Source: Bacteroidales bacterium UBA6207 (GTDB lineage Bacteria; Bacteroidota; Bacteroidia; Bacteroidales; F082). Taken from it: 22,663 nt of DNA. Below are positions 1 to 7,276 of this stretch, piece by piece. Position 1 is the first letter of the stretch; every line of letters starts with the position of its first letter. The stretch is from the NCBI GenBank assembly GCA_002421995.1, contig DISP01000210.1, positions 1 through 22,663 on the forward strand, written 5' to 3'. The position numbers and the translations under genes are program-made. The notes under the pieces are model-generated. The model did not search any database and was not told the DNA's origin. It worked only from the letters and a program-made list of their open reading frames with translations.

Positions 1-15
1 CAAATTTATATACAG

Positions 16-1818
16 ATGAAAAAAATCAACTCGACTTTGATATTTCTTTTGTTAGGAATTGCTATCTCCTCACTTTTCCTGAGTAGTTGCAAAAAAGACA
101 TCACTGAAAACATCGACCTGAGGTTTAAGCCAACCCTGTTTGAATACACAGGACTTATCCGTGTGTATGATGCTGCTGATTCAACCGTGCCAAACAACCT
201 TGACATTGTATTTGCTGCCGGCCAAGAAAACCTGCTCTACTCCATCTTTGGAGATAAAGAATTGAAGTTTTCCCCTTCCGGAACACTCGAATTTGGCTTA
301 CATCCTGCTGTTAAACCCATGGGTACAGAGCCTGTTGTTATCCGCTTTGACTTAACCGCTCCGGGATATATCAGTCAGCCTTTTTCCATCGAGTTTTATG
401 AAGGAAGACCATCAATCAGAAAAGAGTTCAGCCTGATGAATAAAAGCAACCTACCTGAAGGCGTTTCTTACAGTGAATTTTCGGGCACACTGAAAGACGG
501 TGTCACCATGCAGGATATCGTCATCAATCTTGGAGGTGGTCAGTTGCAAAATGATTATAAAAACAGCGAGGAAGAAGCAATGAATACGATTATCATCCAC
601 CCCGGAACAAAATTTTATTATTGGGATTATAATCCGGATCGCGTGCCTGTTTGGGAAAGAACAGAAGTAGTTGCATCCGGTCAAATTTCCGGGCAAGCTT
701 ACTTTTATCAATATTTTCCCGGGTTAACAGGCTATCGTGGTTATGCCAACGGCTTTGTAATCGAAAATGGCGATACTACAGCTATACCTTCCGGCAGTAT
801 CATGGCTGGCATGGGAGGATGGTATTTCGGTTTTACATTAAATGGACAATGGATTTTCCCGGATTCCGATCAGCCTGGTGAATTTAGTGCAACGGCCAAT
901 CTTACACTACCTAAATATGGATTTAACCTTGAGACAGGCGAATTATACCAAGCCGGAGATGTTATTAAACTTTATAACTTTATTTGGACATGGAATTGGA
1001 ATAGTTGGTCTGTTAGATTTATTTATGATTTAGTGAGTACACAGGTATTATCCGAAACCAGTTTAAAAAACAGTGATTATTTCTCACTCGAACCCATTGA
1101 GCTTGACAACCTGAGTATGTTATGGAATGGTAGCATTATGCAAACAGTCGACTATTTTGATTTTCCTGAAATTAGAGTGGCAGGAGATAATTCAGAACCC
1201 AGCTGGAATAATTCAGACTACACTTACCAATATCTCATGAAAAAAATTCAATTTAACGGGGAGGAATATGAATACTATTTTGGTGGTTGGTTTGACGCAA
1301 TAAATAACCCTGTTTACCAATCTTACGACCCTACAATTCCGGCTTTTTCTTTCTTACCCGGAACCTATAAAAAATATACCTGGTACAATTATACGTATTC
1401 GGATGGGCCCTCCACTTCCATTTTGTCGGGCGAACTGGAAACACAAGATTTAATCATTTCGGCTGGTTCCTCACATCCTTTTGATTACATAATACCAGCC
1501 GGTAAACTTCAGCGCGTGACCTTGGACTATTCCATCAAGTGTGATAATGCCGAGATAAGACCATCGGTATCAATTGGTGTTGGAAGTTTGTATGGTCCAG
1601 ATGATACTGCTACAAGTTATCCGGATATTTATGTGTATGGCTATGAAGGTTTCGCAAGTTCCTATACGCTAAAAGTTGGGCAGGCCTATAAATTTTACCT
1701 TTTTAACCCAAACGACAATAAATATTATATGCGGATTGACACTGTTAAATCAGCAAATACGGTAATTGAAATTAATAACGCAGAAGTTTGTGACTTCATT
1801 GACAGCGGGGGATTTTAA
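16..1818 (+). CDS. Large lipoprotein of unknown function
   Basis: I do not recognise the family of this 600-residue protein. It starts with a lipoprotein signal peptide: a Lys-rich start, a hydrophobic run at residues 8-20 and a lipobox FLSSC with the acylated Cys at 25, followed by KKD. It should therefore be anchored in the outer or inner membrane, possibly facing outside. The mature part is rich in Tyr, Trp, Gly and Ser and is probably mostly beta-stranded, as in surface binding or adhesion lipoproteins of Bacteroidota. There are no CXXCH motifs, catalytic signatures or obvious tandem repeats. The start is the first ATG, directly before the signal peptide. It stands alone, with an intrinsic terminator 20 bases after the stop. 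The lipoprotein call is firm; any functional call would be a guess. Confidence 0.85.
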   Translation: MKKINSTLIFLLLGIAISSLFLSSCKKDITENIDLRFKPTLFEYTGLIRVYDAADSTVPNNLDIVFAAGQENLLYSIFGDKELKFSPSGTLEFGLHPAVKPMGTEPVVIRFDLTAPGYISQPFSIEFYEGRPSIRKEFSLMNKSNLPEGVSYSEFSGTLKDGVTMQDIVINLGGGQLQNDYKNSEEEAMNTIIIHPGTKFYYWDYNPDRVPVWERTEVVASGQISGQAYFYQYFPGLTGYRGYANGFVIENGDTTAIPSGSIMAGMGGWYFGFTLNGQWIFPDSDQPGEFSATANLTLPKYGFNLETGELYQAGDVIKLYNFIWTWNWNSWSVRFIYDLVSTQVLSETSLKNSDYFSLEPIELDNLSMLWNGSIMQTVDYFDFPEIRVAGDNSEPSWNNSDYTYQYLMKKIQFNGEEYEYYFGGWFDAINNPVYQSYDPTIPAFSFLPGTYKKYTWYNYTYSDGPSTSILSGELETQDLIISAGSSHPFDYIIPAGKLQRVTLDYSIKCDNAEIRPSVSIGVGSLYGPDDTATSYPDIYVYGYEGFASSYTLKVGQAYKFYLFNPNDNKYYMRIDTVKSANTVIEINNAEVCDFIDSGGF

Positions 1819-1837
1819 CCGAATTTGGTTTGTGATG

Positions 1838-1870
1838 AGGCCGGATTTCGAAAGGATGCCGGCTTTTTTA
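1838..1870 (+). terminator. Intrinsic terminator after the lipoprotein gene
   Basis: A GC-rich stem GCCGG (1840-1844) pairs with CCGGC (1859-1863), extended by G-U and A-T pairs at its base. A run of six T follows at 1864-1869. It lies 20 bases after the stop codon, as expected for a rho-independent terminator. Confidence 0.7.
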
Positions 1871-1955
1871 TTTTCAACTTCATTGAGATTGAAAATGAAC
1901 CAGTCATTTTTGGAACTTGTCAAAAAAACAAAACGATCCGCTGCATCCATTTGTC

Positions 1956-1963
1956 TATTTTTG
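1956..1963 (+). promoter_or_regulatory. Candidate -7 promoter box for truC
   Basis: TATTTTTG matches the Bacteroidota primary-sigma -7 element TAnnTTTG. It lies 25 bases before the first ATG (1988) and 43 before the preferred one (2006). No clear TTTG is seen at the -33 position, so this is a candidate only. The same octamer precedes three other genes in the window. Confidence 0.4.
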
Positions 1964-2005
1964 AGGATTGGTTCAACATAAGAACTGATGATCAAAAAAC
2001 ATCTC

Positions 2006-2695
2006 ATGCTCCAAATTCTCCATTCCGACGCCCATCTGGTGGCCATCAACAAACCACATGGCTTGCTGGTGCATAAAAGTATGATTGCTGCTGATGCATC
2101 GGAGTTTGCCATTCAGCTGTTGCGCGATCAGCTTGGGCAGCGGGTTTATCCGGCGCATCGTCTCGACCGCAAAACGGCTGGTGTGTTGTTGTTTTCGCTC
2201 GACAAAGAAACCGACAGCCTGATGCAGCAACAGTTTATGCGCCACGAAATCACCAAGGTGTATCATGCCATCGTACGGGGTTTCACTGATGAAGAAGGTG
2301 TGATTGACTATCCGCTCCTGAATGAAAAAGGCCAAAGCCAGGAAGCTGTCACCCGCTACCGCAGGCTGAAGACCGCCGAACTGGATATCCCTTCTTCCGG
2401 ATTCAGCACCTCGCGCTATTCGTTGCTCGAGGTCACTCCGCTCACCGGACGCATGCACCAGATCAGGAAGCATCTGGCACATATCTTTCATCCCATCATC
2501 GGCGACAGGCCCCATGGCTGCAACAAGCAAAACAGACTCTTTCTGGAAAAATGGAATCACAACGATATGTTGCTGCATGCCGTTTCATTAGAATTCACCC
2601 ATCCGGTAAATCATGAAAACATCGTCATCACTGCGCCTTACCAGGCATCGTTTCAGCGGATGTTGGATTTAATGGAATTCAAAGACTTAGCCTGA
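2006..2695 (+). CDS. truC: tRNA pseudouridine synthase C (RluA family)
   Basis: The product isomerises a uridine of tRNA to pseudouridine; E. coli TruC modifies U65. It is a short RluA-family protein of 229 residues without an S4 domain. The motif HRLDRKTAG at residues 51-59 carries the catalytic Asp (54). Further family blocks are LVAINKPHGLLVH near the start, QFMRHEITKVYHAIVRG, and the C-terminal TGRMHQIRKHLAH followed by HPIIGD. These match E. coli TruC as I remember it almost block by block, including the N-terminus MLxIL, which is why I prefer the ATG at 2006; an in-frame ATG at 1988 would add six residues. It is convergent with the downstream lipoprotein gene and shares a terminator with it. 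The main alternative is another RluA-type rRNA or tRNA synthase. Confidence 0.87.
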   Translation: MLQILHSDAHLVAINKPHGLLVHKSMIAADASEFAIQLLRDQLGQRVYPAHRLDRKTAGVLLFSLDKETDSLMQQQFMRHEITKVYHAIVRGFTDEEGVIDYPLLNEKGQSQEAVTRYRRLKTAELDIPSSGFSTSRYSLLEVTPLTGRMHQIRKHLAHIFHPIIGDRPHGCNKQNRLFLEKWNHNDMLLHAVSLEFTHPVNHENIVITAPYQASFQRMLDLMEFKDLA

Positions 2696-2704
2696 TAAAA
2701 TAAA

Positions 2705-2730
2705 AAAACCATCACTTTCGCGATGGTTTT
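2705..2730. terminator. Bidirectional intrinsic terminator
   Basis: AAAACCATC (2705-2713) pairs perfectly with GATGGTTTT (2722-2730) around an 8-base loop, between two convergent genes. Read on the minus strand the stem is followed by a long T-rich tail (2708 downwards), so it should work best for the minus-strand lipoprotein. The tail on the plus strand is shorter (TTTTCATTT). Confidence 0.8.
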
Positions 2731-2753
2731 CATTTAAAGGAATTTAGATTCTT

Positions 2754-3473
2754 TTATTGAAGGCTAAGCTTTGAGGCTTTGGCATCTTCCATCAAGATCT
2801 TGAAAAAGTAGCCCGATCCAAGGTCTTTGTTGAGCGTCACCGTGCCTTCGAATAGGGCAACATCGCCCACTGTCAGCTCGTCAAGGGTGGTGATTGTCAG
2901 ATCAAAAAAGTCTTCATTGGCCGATCCATCCTGAATATGCACCCAGTTTTTTCCCATGATGCCACTATTGAACTTGGTGACCTGGCCTGCAACCTTGATC
3001 TTTTTGCCTGCAAAATCTTCAGGCTTATCAAACAATTGCTGGAGCGGGATGCTTCCGTCAACAGCTTCAACTTTTATATCTTGTTTGACCTGAGCTGTTT
3101 TGCTTTTCTGTGGCATGGTCACCGGCGACTGCACGGCTGCACCTTTTGCAGGAATAGGCATATTGCTCAGATTGCCAACAAAAAGAATTAGATCGAAAGT
3201 GCGGTCAAGTTCCTTGCTGTGAAAATTGACCATTTCCATACTTTCTGAAAAATAATATGTTTTGCCGCGTTCAACATCTTCTCTGCTGACGGCTATCCAG
3301 TATTGGCTCGATTTTTCATTGGCAAGGATATAGGTATAGGAGCTGGCCTGAAGCACATCGCCGGCAACTATTTCTCGGTTTGCCGGGTCCACAGCATAAT
3401 CCACGCCGGAGCTTTGCTGACTGCAGCTAAACATGACTGAAATGAGTATCAAAAGCTGAACTATTTTTTTCAT
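2754..3473 (-). CDS. OB-fold lipoprotein
   Basis: This is a 239-residue lipoprotein: a signal peptide with lipobox VMFSC and the acylated Cys at 17. I chose the ATG at 3473 (MKKIVQLLIL) because an upstream in-frame ATG would put 29 non-signal residues in front. The middle is low-complexity (Ala, Pro, Lys). The last 100 residues form an OB-fold-like domain with the blocks GKKIKVAGQVTKF, IMGKNWVHIQDGS, DLTITT, VGDVALFEGTV and LGSGYFFKILMEDA. Similar domains occur in small secreted proteins that I associate with multiheme cytochrome loci (recalled, not searched). It lies just downstream of the cytochrome operon on the same strand, separated by 162 bases with a hairpin, so it may be an accessory factor, for example for cytochrome assembly. 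That role is inference; no ligand-binding residues can be assigned. Confidence 0.8.
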   Translation of the reverse strand: MKKIVQLLILISVMFSCSQQSSGVDYAVDPANREIVAGDVLQASSYTYILANEKSSQYWIAVSREDVERGKTYYFSESMEMVNFHSKELDRTFDLILFVGNLSNMPIPAKGAAVQSPVTMPQKSKTAQVKQDIKVEAVDGSIPLQQLFDKPEDFAGKKIKVAGQVTKFNSGIMGKNWVHIQDGSANEDFFDLTITTLDELTVGDVALFEGTVTLNKDLGSGYFFKILMEDAKASKLSLQ

Positions 3474-3569
3474 TTTGTAGCAATTTTGGGGATGCAAAGA
3501 TGCATCAATTTTTTCCAACAGAAGGAGATTGTTCAATAAAAGCCTGAACAGGCATTGCAACTAAACCGA

Positions 3570-3595
3570 CCGGAAAAGGTACAGTAGATTTCCGG
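3570..3595 (-). terminator. Hairpin after the cytochrome b gene
   Basis: CCGGAAA (3570-3576) and TTTCCGG (3589-3595) form a perfect 7-bp stem with a 12-base loop, 40 bases past the cytochrome b stop. The downstream minus-strand tail is only weakly T-rich. A second short GC stem lies at 3542-3553 (GCCTGTTCAGGC on the minus strand) and is followed by TTTTATT. Either could end or attenuate the cytochrome operon before the OB-fold lipoprotein gene. The remaining 162 bases between the genes show nothing else. Confidence 0.4.
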
Positions 3596-3635
3596 CAATT
3601 CAACACTTAGCACCTGTGGCGGCTTGAATGAATGT

Positions 3636-4253
3636 TTAATGAGGCTCGTGCCACCCGTTCATCATGCTTTTAAAATTACTTCCGGGGGTACTTCCCATTG
3701 TAGAGAAATAGACGTGAATAACCAGAAATAAAGACAATAAAAATCCTACAGCTCCGTGAAGAAGGGCAGTGAGGTAAATTCCACTGAATTCCAGTACTTT
3801 CTCTACAATAAATTCGGGGAAGAGCAAAGCAAGACCGGTTAGGATAATGATGGGAACCAGCATATACATTGCTCCAACATACGTTAGTTTTTGTAAAGGA
3901 TTGAATTTTCTTTTTTCATTCACCGGAAAGGGTGTGTGTTCACCTTTAAAAGTCCCTACAACATAATAGCTTATCTGTTTCATTATTTGTTGAACAAATC
4001 CTTTGATCTGTATGAGATAGAACTTTCCATTTCCGGTGATCAGATTTCCTATAACAAAAATCAGATAATTAAATGAAAGAATGATGCCAGTGATGTTGTG
4101 CCATTGCACAGCAAGGTCAAAACGAATCAAGGGTGCATCAGGATTAGAATACTGCATACTGATGCCGGTAGCAATCAAAATCAGGAACATCAGGGCATTG
4201 ATGCCATGCCAGATGCGCAGCCAAATCGGGTATAAATAGAGTCGTTGTGACAT
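3636..4253 (-). CDS. Four-helix b-type cytochrome (cytochrome b561 / FdnI-HydC type)
   Basis: This is a 205-residue inner-membrane protein with four hydrophobic helices at about 17-35, 53-73, 123-145 and 160-183. His residues suited to two b hemes are H16 (WHG), H52 (WHN), H166 (LLHGAVGF) and H180 (VIHVYF). The pattern fits the bacterial cytochrome b561 / formate dehydrogenase gamma / Ni-hydrogenase cytochrome b superfamily, which exchanges electrons with the quinone pool. It starts only three bases after the stop of the heptaheme cytochrome gene, so the two are probably translated together and form one complex: the b subunit would oxidise quinol and pass electrons to the c subunit. This resembles the b/c pairing of Geobacter Cbc complexes. 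The direction of electron flow is inferred. Confidence 0.85.
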   Translation of the reverse strand: MSQRLYLYPIWLRIWHGINALMFLILIATGISMQYSNPDAPLIRFDLAVQWHNITGIILSFNYLIFVIGNLITGNGKFYLIQIKGFVQQIMKQISYYVVGTFKGEHTPFPVNEKRKFNPLQKLTYVGAMYMLVPIIILTGLALLFPEFIVEKVLEFSGIYLTALLHGAVGFLLSLFLVIHVYFSTMGSTPGSNFKSMMNGWHEPH

Positions 4254-4256
4254 AGT

Positions 4257-5228
4257 TTAATGCTTTTTTATTCGGAAAAAGATATGAATAAGAATACCAA
4301 GTATTGTCAAGCCAAAGAGCGCTATACTGATGATATTCAGATAGATATTTCTGTTAGCACCAATAACATAGGATTCATTGATGAATACTGCATTGAGCGT
4401 ACCTCTGTTTTTACGTGCTTCAATATTCTGGTATTTATAAAGCGACGACATAAGCATGGTGTTCGCTGAGTGACACTCACTACATTTCTTCACCGCGAAT
4501 TCTTTTTCAAGAATGTTGTGAGAAACCCTGAGTGTATCATCAACCGGAGTATGGCATTCAATGCAACGCACGGCAGAAAAATGCAACTTAAAGTTAGGCA
4601 AGAATTTATGAATTTCTTCGAGGGGTTTCTTTGTACTATCGCTGATACGTTGAAAATGAAGAGGGTTATCGTGACAGCTGGCACACATCTGATTATGTGC
4701 TGAGACTATTTCCGAAATTTTGAAATTGCTGCGGGTCATAGCTTTATAGCTGTGTGGGTCATGACACATCCAGCAGTTGAAGTTTTCGCTGTGTTTGCTT
4801 GCATGAACACTCTTTCCAAACTCTTCTTCGATGGTTTCGAAGTGATAGCTTGCAAAAGTTTCATCGCCACCATGGCAGTCGATACAACTGTACATGGTTT
4901 CGAACCTGAGTTCAGCATTATGCGGAAAAGTTTCATAATCAGGGGAGTGGCAGTCGGTACAGGCAAAATGCCTGTGAACGCCATTATAGAATGCTTCGGT
5001 TGAATAAACGAAATTTGGATTCATTTCCTTTCTTTCTGTTATGCCGGAGACAGGATTTTCAAAGGTGTAGATATGATTGGAATGGCAATCAAAACAATGT
5101 TTGTTGTCTTCCATTTTGGCTGGTTCGCTTTCCATATCCACATTGAGTTGCGCCCAGAGACTTGAAAAGGAAAGCAGGTATAATAAGGTTAAAAAATATC
5201 TGATTTTCATCGCATTAAATTTTTTCAT
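4257..5228 (-). CDS. Membrane-anchored heptaheme cytochrome c
   Basis: The 323-residue product has a Sec signal peptide ending near SSLWAQ (about residue 27). It has seven CXXCH heme sites at about 45, 90, 115, 152, 182, 222 and 249: CFDCH, CTDCH, CIDCH, CWMCH, CASCH, CIECH and CSECH. Many extra His residues are suitable for bis-His ligation. A C-terminal transmembrane helix (about 294-319) ends in RIKKH, so the heme domain faces the periplasm. This differs from NrfH/NapC/CymA, which have an N-terminal anchor. I chose the ATG at 5228, which has AGGA 9 bases upstream; ATG 5210 is also possible, while an upstream ATG at 5342 would place 38 non-signal residues in front. Together with the cytochrome b three bases downstream it looks like a split bc-type quinol:acceptor oxidoreductase. 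Seven c hemes plus a b-type partner recalls Geobacter CbcA/CbcB, a comparison from memory. Confidence 0.88.
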   Translation of the reverse strand: MKKFNAMKIRYFLTLLYLLSFSSLWAQLNVDMESEPAKMEDNKHCFDCHSNHIYTFENPVSGITERKEMNPNFVYSTEAFYNGVHRHFACTDCHSPDYETFPHNAELRFETMYSCIDCHGGDETFASYHFETIEEEFGKSVHASKHSENFNCWMCHDPHSYKAMTRSNFKISEIVSAHNQMCASCHDNPLHFQRISDSTKKPLEEIHKFLPNFKLHFSAVRCIECHTPVDDTLRVSHNILEKEFAVKKCSECHSANTMLMSSLYKYQNIEARKNRGTLNAVFINESYVIGANRNIYLNIISIALFGLTILGILIHIFFRIKKH

Positions 5229-5282
5229 GAAACGAATCCTGGAAAAAGAGATTAGGCATCCTTTTTCAGGTAGCTGAGAATT

Positions 5283-5360
5283 ATGAAAGGTTTCCTGAAA
5301 GTAAGCATTTGCCTGGCTTTCCTGAAACCTTTCATGGTGCATTGATGCTTACCGAAGCAT
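5283..5360 (-). promoter_or_regulatory. Intercistronic RNA structure with alternative stems
   Basis: Between the monoheme and heptaheme cytochrome genes, ATGAAAGGTTTC (5283-5294) and GAAACCTTTCAT (5324-5335) form a perfect 12-bp inverted repeat. A second 5-bp stem lies inside it (GAAAG 5297-5301 with CTTTC 5317-5321). The element ATGCTTAC (5345-5352) can pair either with AAGCAT (5355-5360), at the stop codon of the upstream gene, or with GTAAGCAT (5301-5308) inside the large loop. TTTCCTGAAA occurs twice in direct orientation (5291-5300, 5318-5327). No T-run follows on the minus strand, so this is more likely an mRNA processing or stability element, or an attenuator, than a plain terminator. 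Confidence 0.55.
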
Positions 5361-5779
5361 TATTTTTTTAGAGAACGGATGTAATTGATGATTCCCCAAC
5401 GTTCTTCCTCATCTGTGATTTTGGTTTCAAAGTTGGGCATTTCATCTCTTCCAATGAATGACATATAGTACAATTCGCCATCATTAACTGTAGCTTGCCA
5501 CTTAGCATCGCCAAAATCTCCAGGGAATGTTTCAAGGTTTTTGGCTTTTGGGCCGTCGCCTGCTCCAAGGTTTCCATGACATGAGCGGCAATGCTTGGCG
5601 TAAGCTGCTTTTCCCAGTTTTTCAGCAGCAGCATCTCCTTTATGAGGATTGGCTTTGCTTTTATATTCTGCAGGCACCTTCCAGGCGGCTCCCTTTTTTT
5701 GTTCCTGTGGATAGCTAAATGCAAGCAATGCAATAACTGTAAAAGCCATTAGGCTTAAAATCAATGATTTTACTTTCAT
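5360..5779 (-). CDS. Monoheme class I cytochrome c
   Basis: This 139-residue exported cytochrome has an N-terminal hydrophobic segment (residues 5-21) that acts as a signal peptide or anchor; there is no clear AXA site, so cleavage is uncertain. The heme site is CRSCH at 64-68 in the context AKHCRSCHGNLGAGDGP, typical of class I cytochromes. The probable sixth ligand is M114 in DEMPNF. A C-terminal helix WGIINYIRSLKK packs on the heme in this fold. It probably shuttles electrons in the periplasm between the inner-membrane heptaheme cytochrome, encoded downstream, and the outer-membrane components encoded upstream. It sits 38 bases after the beta-barrel gene in the same operon. The cytochrome call is firm; its partners are inferred. 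Confidence 0.9.
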   Translation of the reverse strand: MKVKSLILSLMAFTVIALLAFSYPQEQKKGAAWKVPAEYKSKANPHKGDAAAEKLGKAAYAKHCRSCHGNLGAGDGPKAKNLETFPGDFGDAKWQATVNDGELYYMSFIGRDEMPNFETKITDEEERWGIINYIRSLKK

Positions 5780-5817
5780 ATTTAAAGATTAATTAGGTGA
5801 AACATATAATTAGTTAA

Positions 5818-6699
5818 TTAGAAACTCCAAAGTCGTGTAATAGTAAATCCGAGCATCAGGTCGCCTTTTGTCCAATCGTTGAGGTTGTACATGGCGTTGT
5901 GTTGAGGAACGATTCCATCGGCCGATGACACATAAATATGGAAAGCGTGGGTGCTGGTGCTGATTTCCCAACCTATACCAAAATTAGGTTTGGCAGGACG
6001 TGTGAAATCGCGGTACTCAGCTATACCTTTAACTTTCAACGGGATATCATACTGAAAAAGGATGGATGACTGAGGTGAAAATTGAGCTCTGCCATTGAAT
6101 CCTACCGAAATTTTGTCGTGGTCAATGAGTGAATCGGTACTGTTGTAATGGGTAAAGCTGGTGTTGAGCTGCAACGACAGCCAATCATTTACTTTACGCC
6201 CTACAATAAGTTGTGCGAAATACGAAAACCTGTTGGTAAAGGCATATTCAGTTCCAAACACTTTTTCGTTTCGGCCATCGATAGCCATATTTCCATAAAG
6301 TGCTACAGCAACGGGAATGGTGTTGTTGCGGGTTTGCTCCAGAATGGTGTATTTAACATTAAAGTCGCTGTACATATTGGTACGGGTTATTCCATAACCA
6401 AGTTGCAGGTTTTTCATAATAACGTAATTGAGCCCCAAACGGATGTTAGCACCAGGTGCATACAGTCCAAAGAGGTCAGAGAAACCGTTTTCCATTTTTC
6501 CGAACTTATGCTGTATCACATATTCCAGTGTTTTGGCTGATGGAATATAGGTAGTTTGATTGTCGATGAGGAGTCCGCTCTGAAAAGGCGCGCGTACCGG
6601 CTTATCTTTAGGTTTTTCGGTAGCAGCAGTTTCTTCCTGAGCAAAAGCCATAAAACCAAAACACATCATCAAAGCTATAGAGAATAATCTTTTTTTCAT
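5818..6699 (-). CDS. Outer-membrane beta-barrel protein (DUF5777-like)
   Basis: The 293-residue product has a signal peptide (MKKRLFSIAL..., cleavage near AFA-Q at 20/21), a short Lys/Pro-rich linker and then alternating amphipathic strands. The block APFQSGLLIDNQTTYIPSAK followed by LEYVIQHKFG matches my memory of the Bacteroidota DUF5777 family. The chain ends in Phe (RLWSF), the usual terminal signal for BAM-assembled barrels. No heme motif is present. It lies inside the cytochrome operon, 18 bases after the monoheme lipoprotein gene. By analogy with porin-cytochrome complexes it could be the sheath that lets a cytochrome cross the outer membrane. A simple porin is the alternative; the family has no proven function that I know of. 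Confidence 0.8.
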   Translation of the reverse strand: MKKRLFSIALMMCFGFMAFAQEETAATEKPKDKPVRAPFQSGLLIDNQTTYIPSAKTLEYVIQHKFGKMENGFSDLFGLYAPGANIRLGLNYVIMKNLQLGYGITRTNMYSDFNVKYTILEQTRNNTIPVAVALYGNMAIDGRNEKVFGTEYAFTNRFSYFAQLIVGRKVNDWLSLQLNTSFTHYNSTDSLIDHDKISVGFNGRAQFSPQSSILFQYDIPLKVKGIAEYRDFTRPAKPNFGIGWEISTSTHAFHIYVSSADGIVPQHNAMYNLNDWTKGDLMLGFTITRLWSF

Positions 6700-6717
6700 T
6701 TTTTTTGGATTTAATGG

Positions 6718-7104
6718 TTAGTTATTTTTTGCTCCCTGTTTGATCCATTCAAGGATAATAGTTGCCTCTCCAACGGTATATTTCTTCCAGGCATGCGTAG
6801 TTGATGAAGGATGGGCATGCCAATAGATGATACTAGCAGTTGTATCAACTGTGTTGATAAGGGCAGGGACGATCGATGCATATGCTTTTCCTGTACTTAG
6901 ATCAGGCGAAGTACCTCCGGTTTTGTGGCAGGCTGTACAGTTATTACCAGTGTTGAAAATCGTTTCGATTTGAGTAGCAAAACTGATCGGAACTTCAGGG
7001 TCGATCTCCGGTGGAGCTTCGGGCACGATGTGCACATATTCGCAGGAAAATAACATCCCTGCAAGGGTAAATGTTAAAATTGCGAGAAATTGCCGTGTTT
7101 TCAT
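6718..7104 (-). CDS. Monoheme cytochrome c lipoprotein
   Basis: This is a small 128-residue lipoprotein with lipobox GMLFSC (acylated Cys 21), followed by a Pro/Glu-rich spacer (28-39) and one heme site CTACH at 56-60. The layout, FATQIETIF before the heme and ILEWIKQGAKNN at the end, is that of the short cytochrome c domains common in Bacteroidota lipoproteins. No Met is seen where the sixth ligand usually lies; the region instead holds His residues (YWHAHP, THAW), so bis-His ligation is possible. It is probably attached to the periplasmic face of the outer membrane, or to the surface, and relays electrons to or from the hexaheme lipoprotein. A 172-base gap with a hairpin separates it from that gene. 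Confidence 0.87.
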   Translation of the reverse strand: MKTRQFLAILTFTLAGMLFSCEYVHIVPEAPPEIDPEVPISFATQIETIFNTGNNCTACHKTGGTSPDLSTGKAYASIVPALINTVDTTASIIYWHAHPSSTTHAWKKYTVGEATIILEWIKQGAKNN

Positions 7105-7223
7105 AGTTATTATTTTAAGATTTAATAAAGAGTCAAGTGATTTTCTTATTCTGAACAGGGTATAAAATTACTCTTTTTTTATTGTAAATGACGTTGTTAT
7201 GAAATTTGTGGGGTTAACAACAA

Positions 7224-7255
7224 TTGAGCAGATTCCGTTGCCAGAATCTGCTCAA
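7224..7255 (-). terminator. Hairpin after the hexaheme gene (partial terminator)
   Basis: TTGAGCAGATTC (7224-7235) and GAATCTGCTCAA (7244-7255) are perfect 12-bp arms around an 8-base loop, 21 bases past the hexaheme stop. On the minus strand the stem is followed by TTGTTGTT, a weak T-tract. It probably acts as a leaky terminator or 3'-end stabiliser and would give more hexaheme transcript than downstream transcript. The rest of the 172-base gap shows no gene. Confidence 0.65.
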
Positions 7256-7276
7256 ACAATCATTTATTTTAGTGCT

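Noticed and set aside
1973..2578. 201-codon open frame antisense to truC
   Set aside because: It lies wholly opposite a gene with clear family motifs, its translation shows no domain or signal, and it arises from the codon bias of truC.
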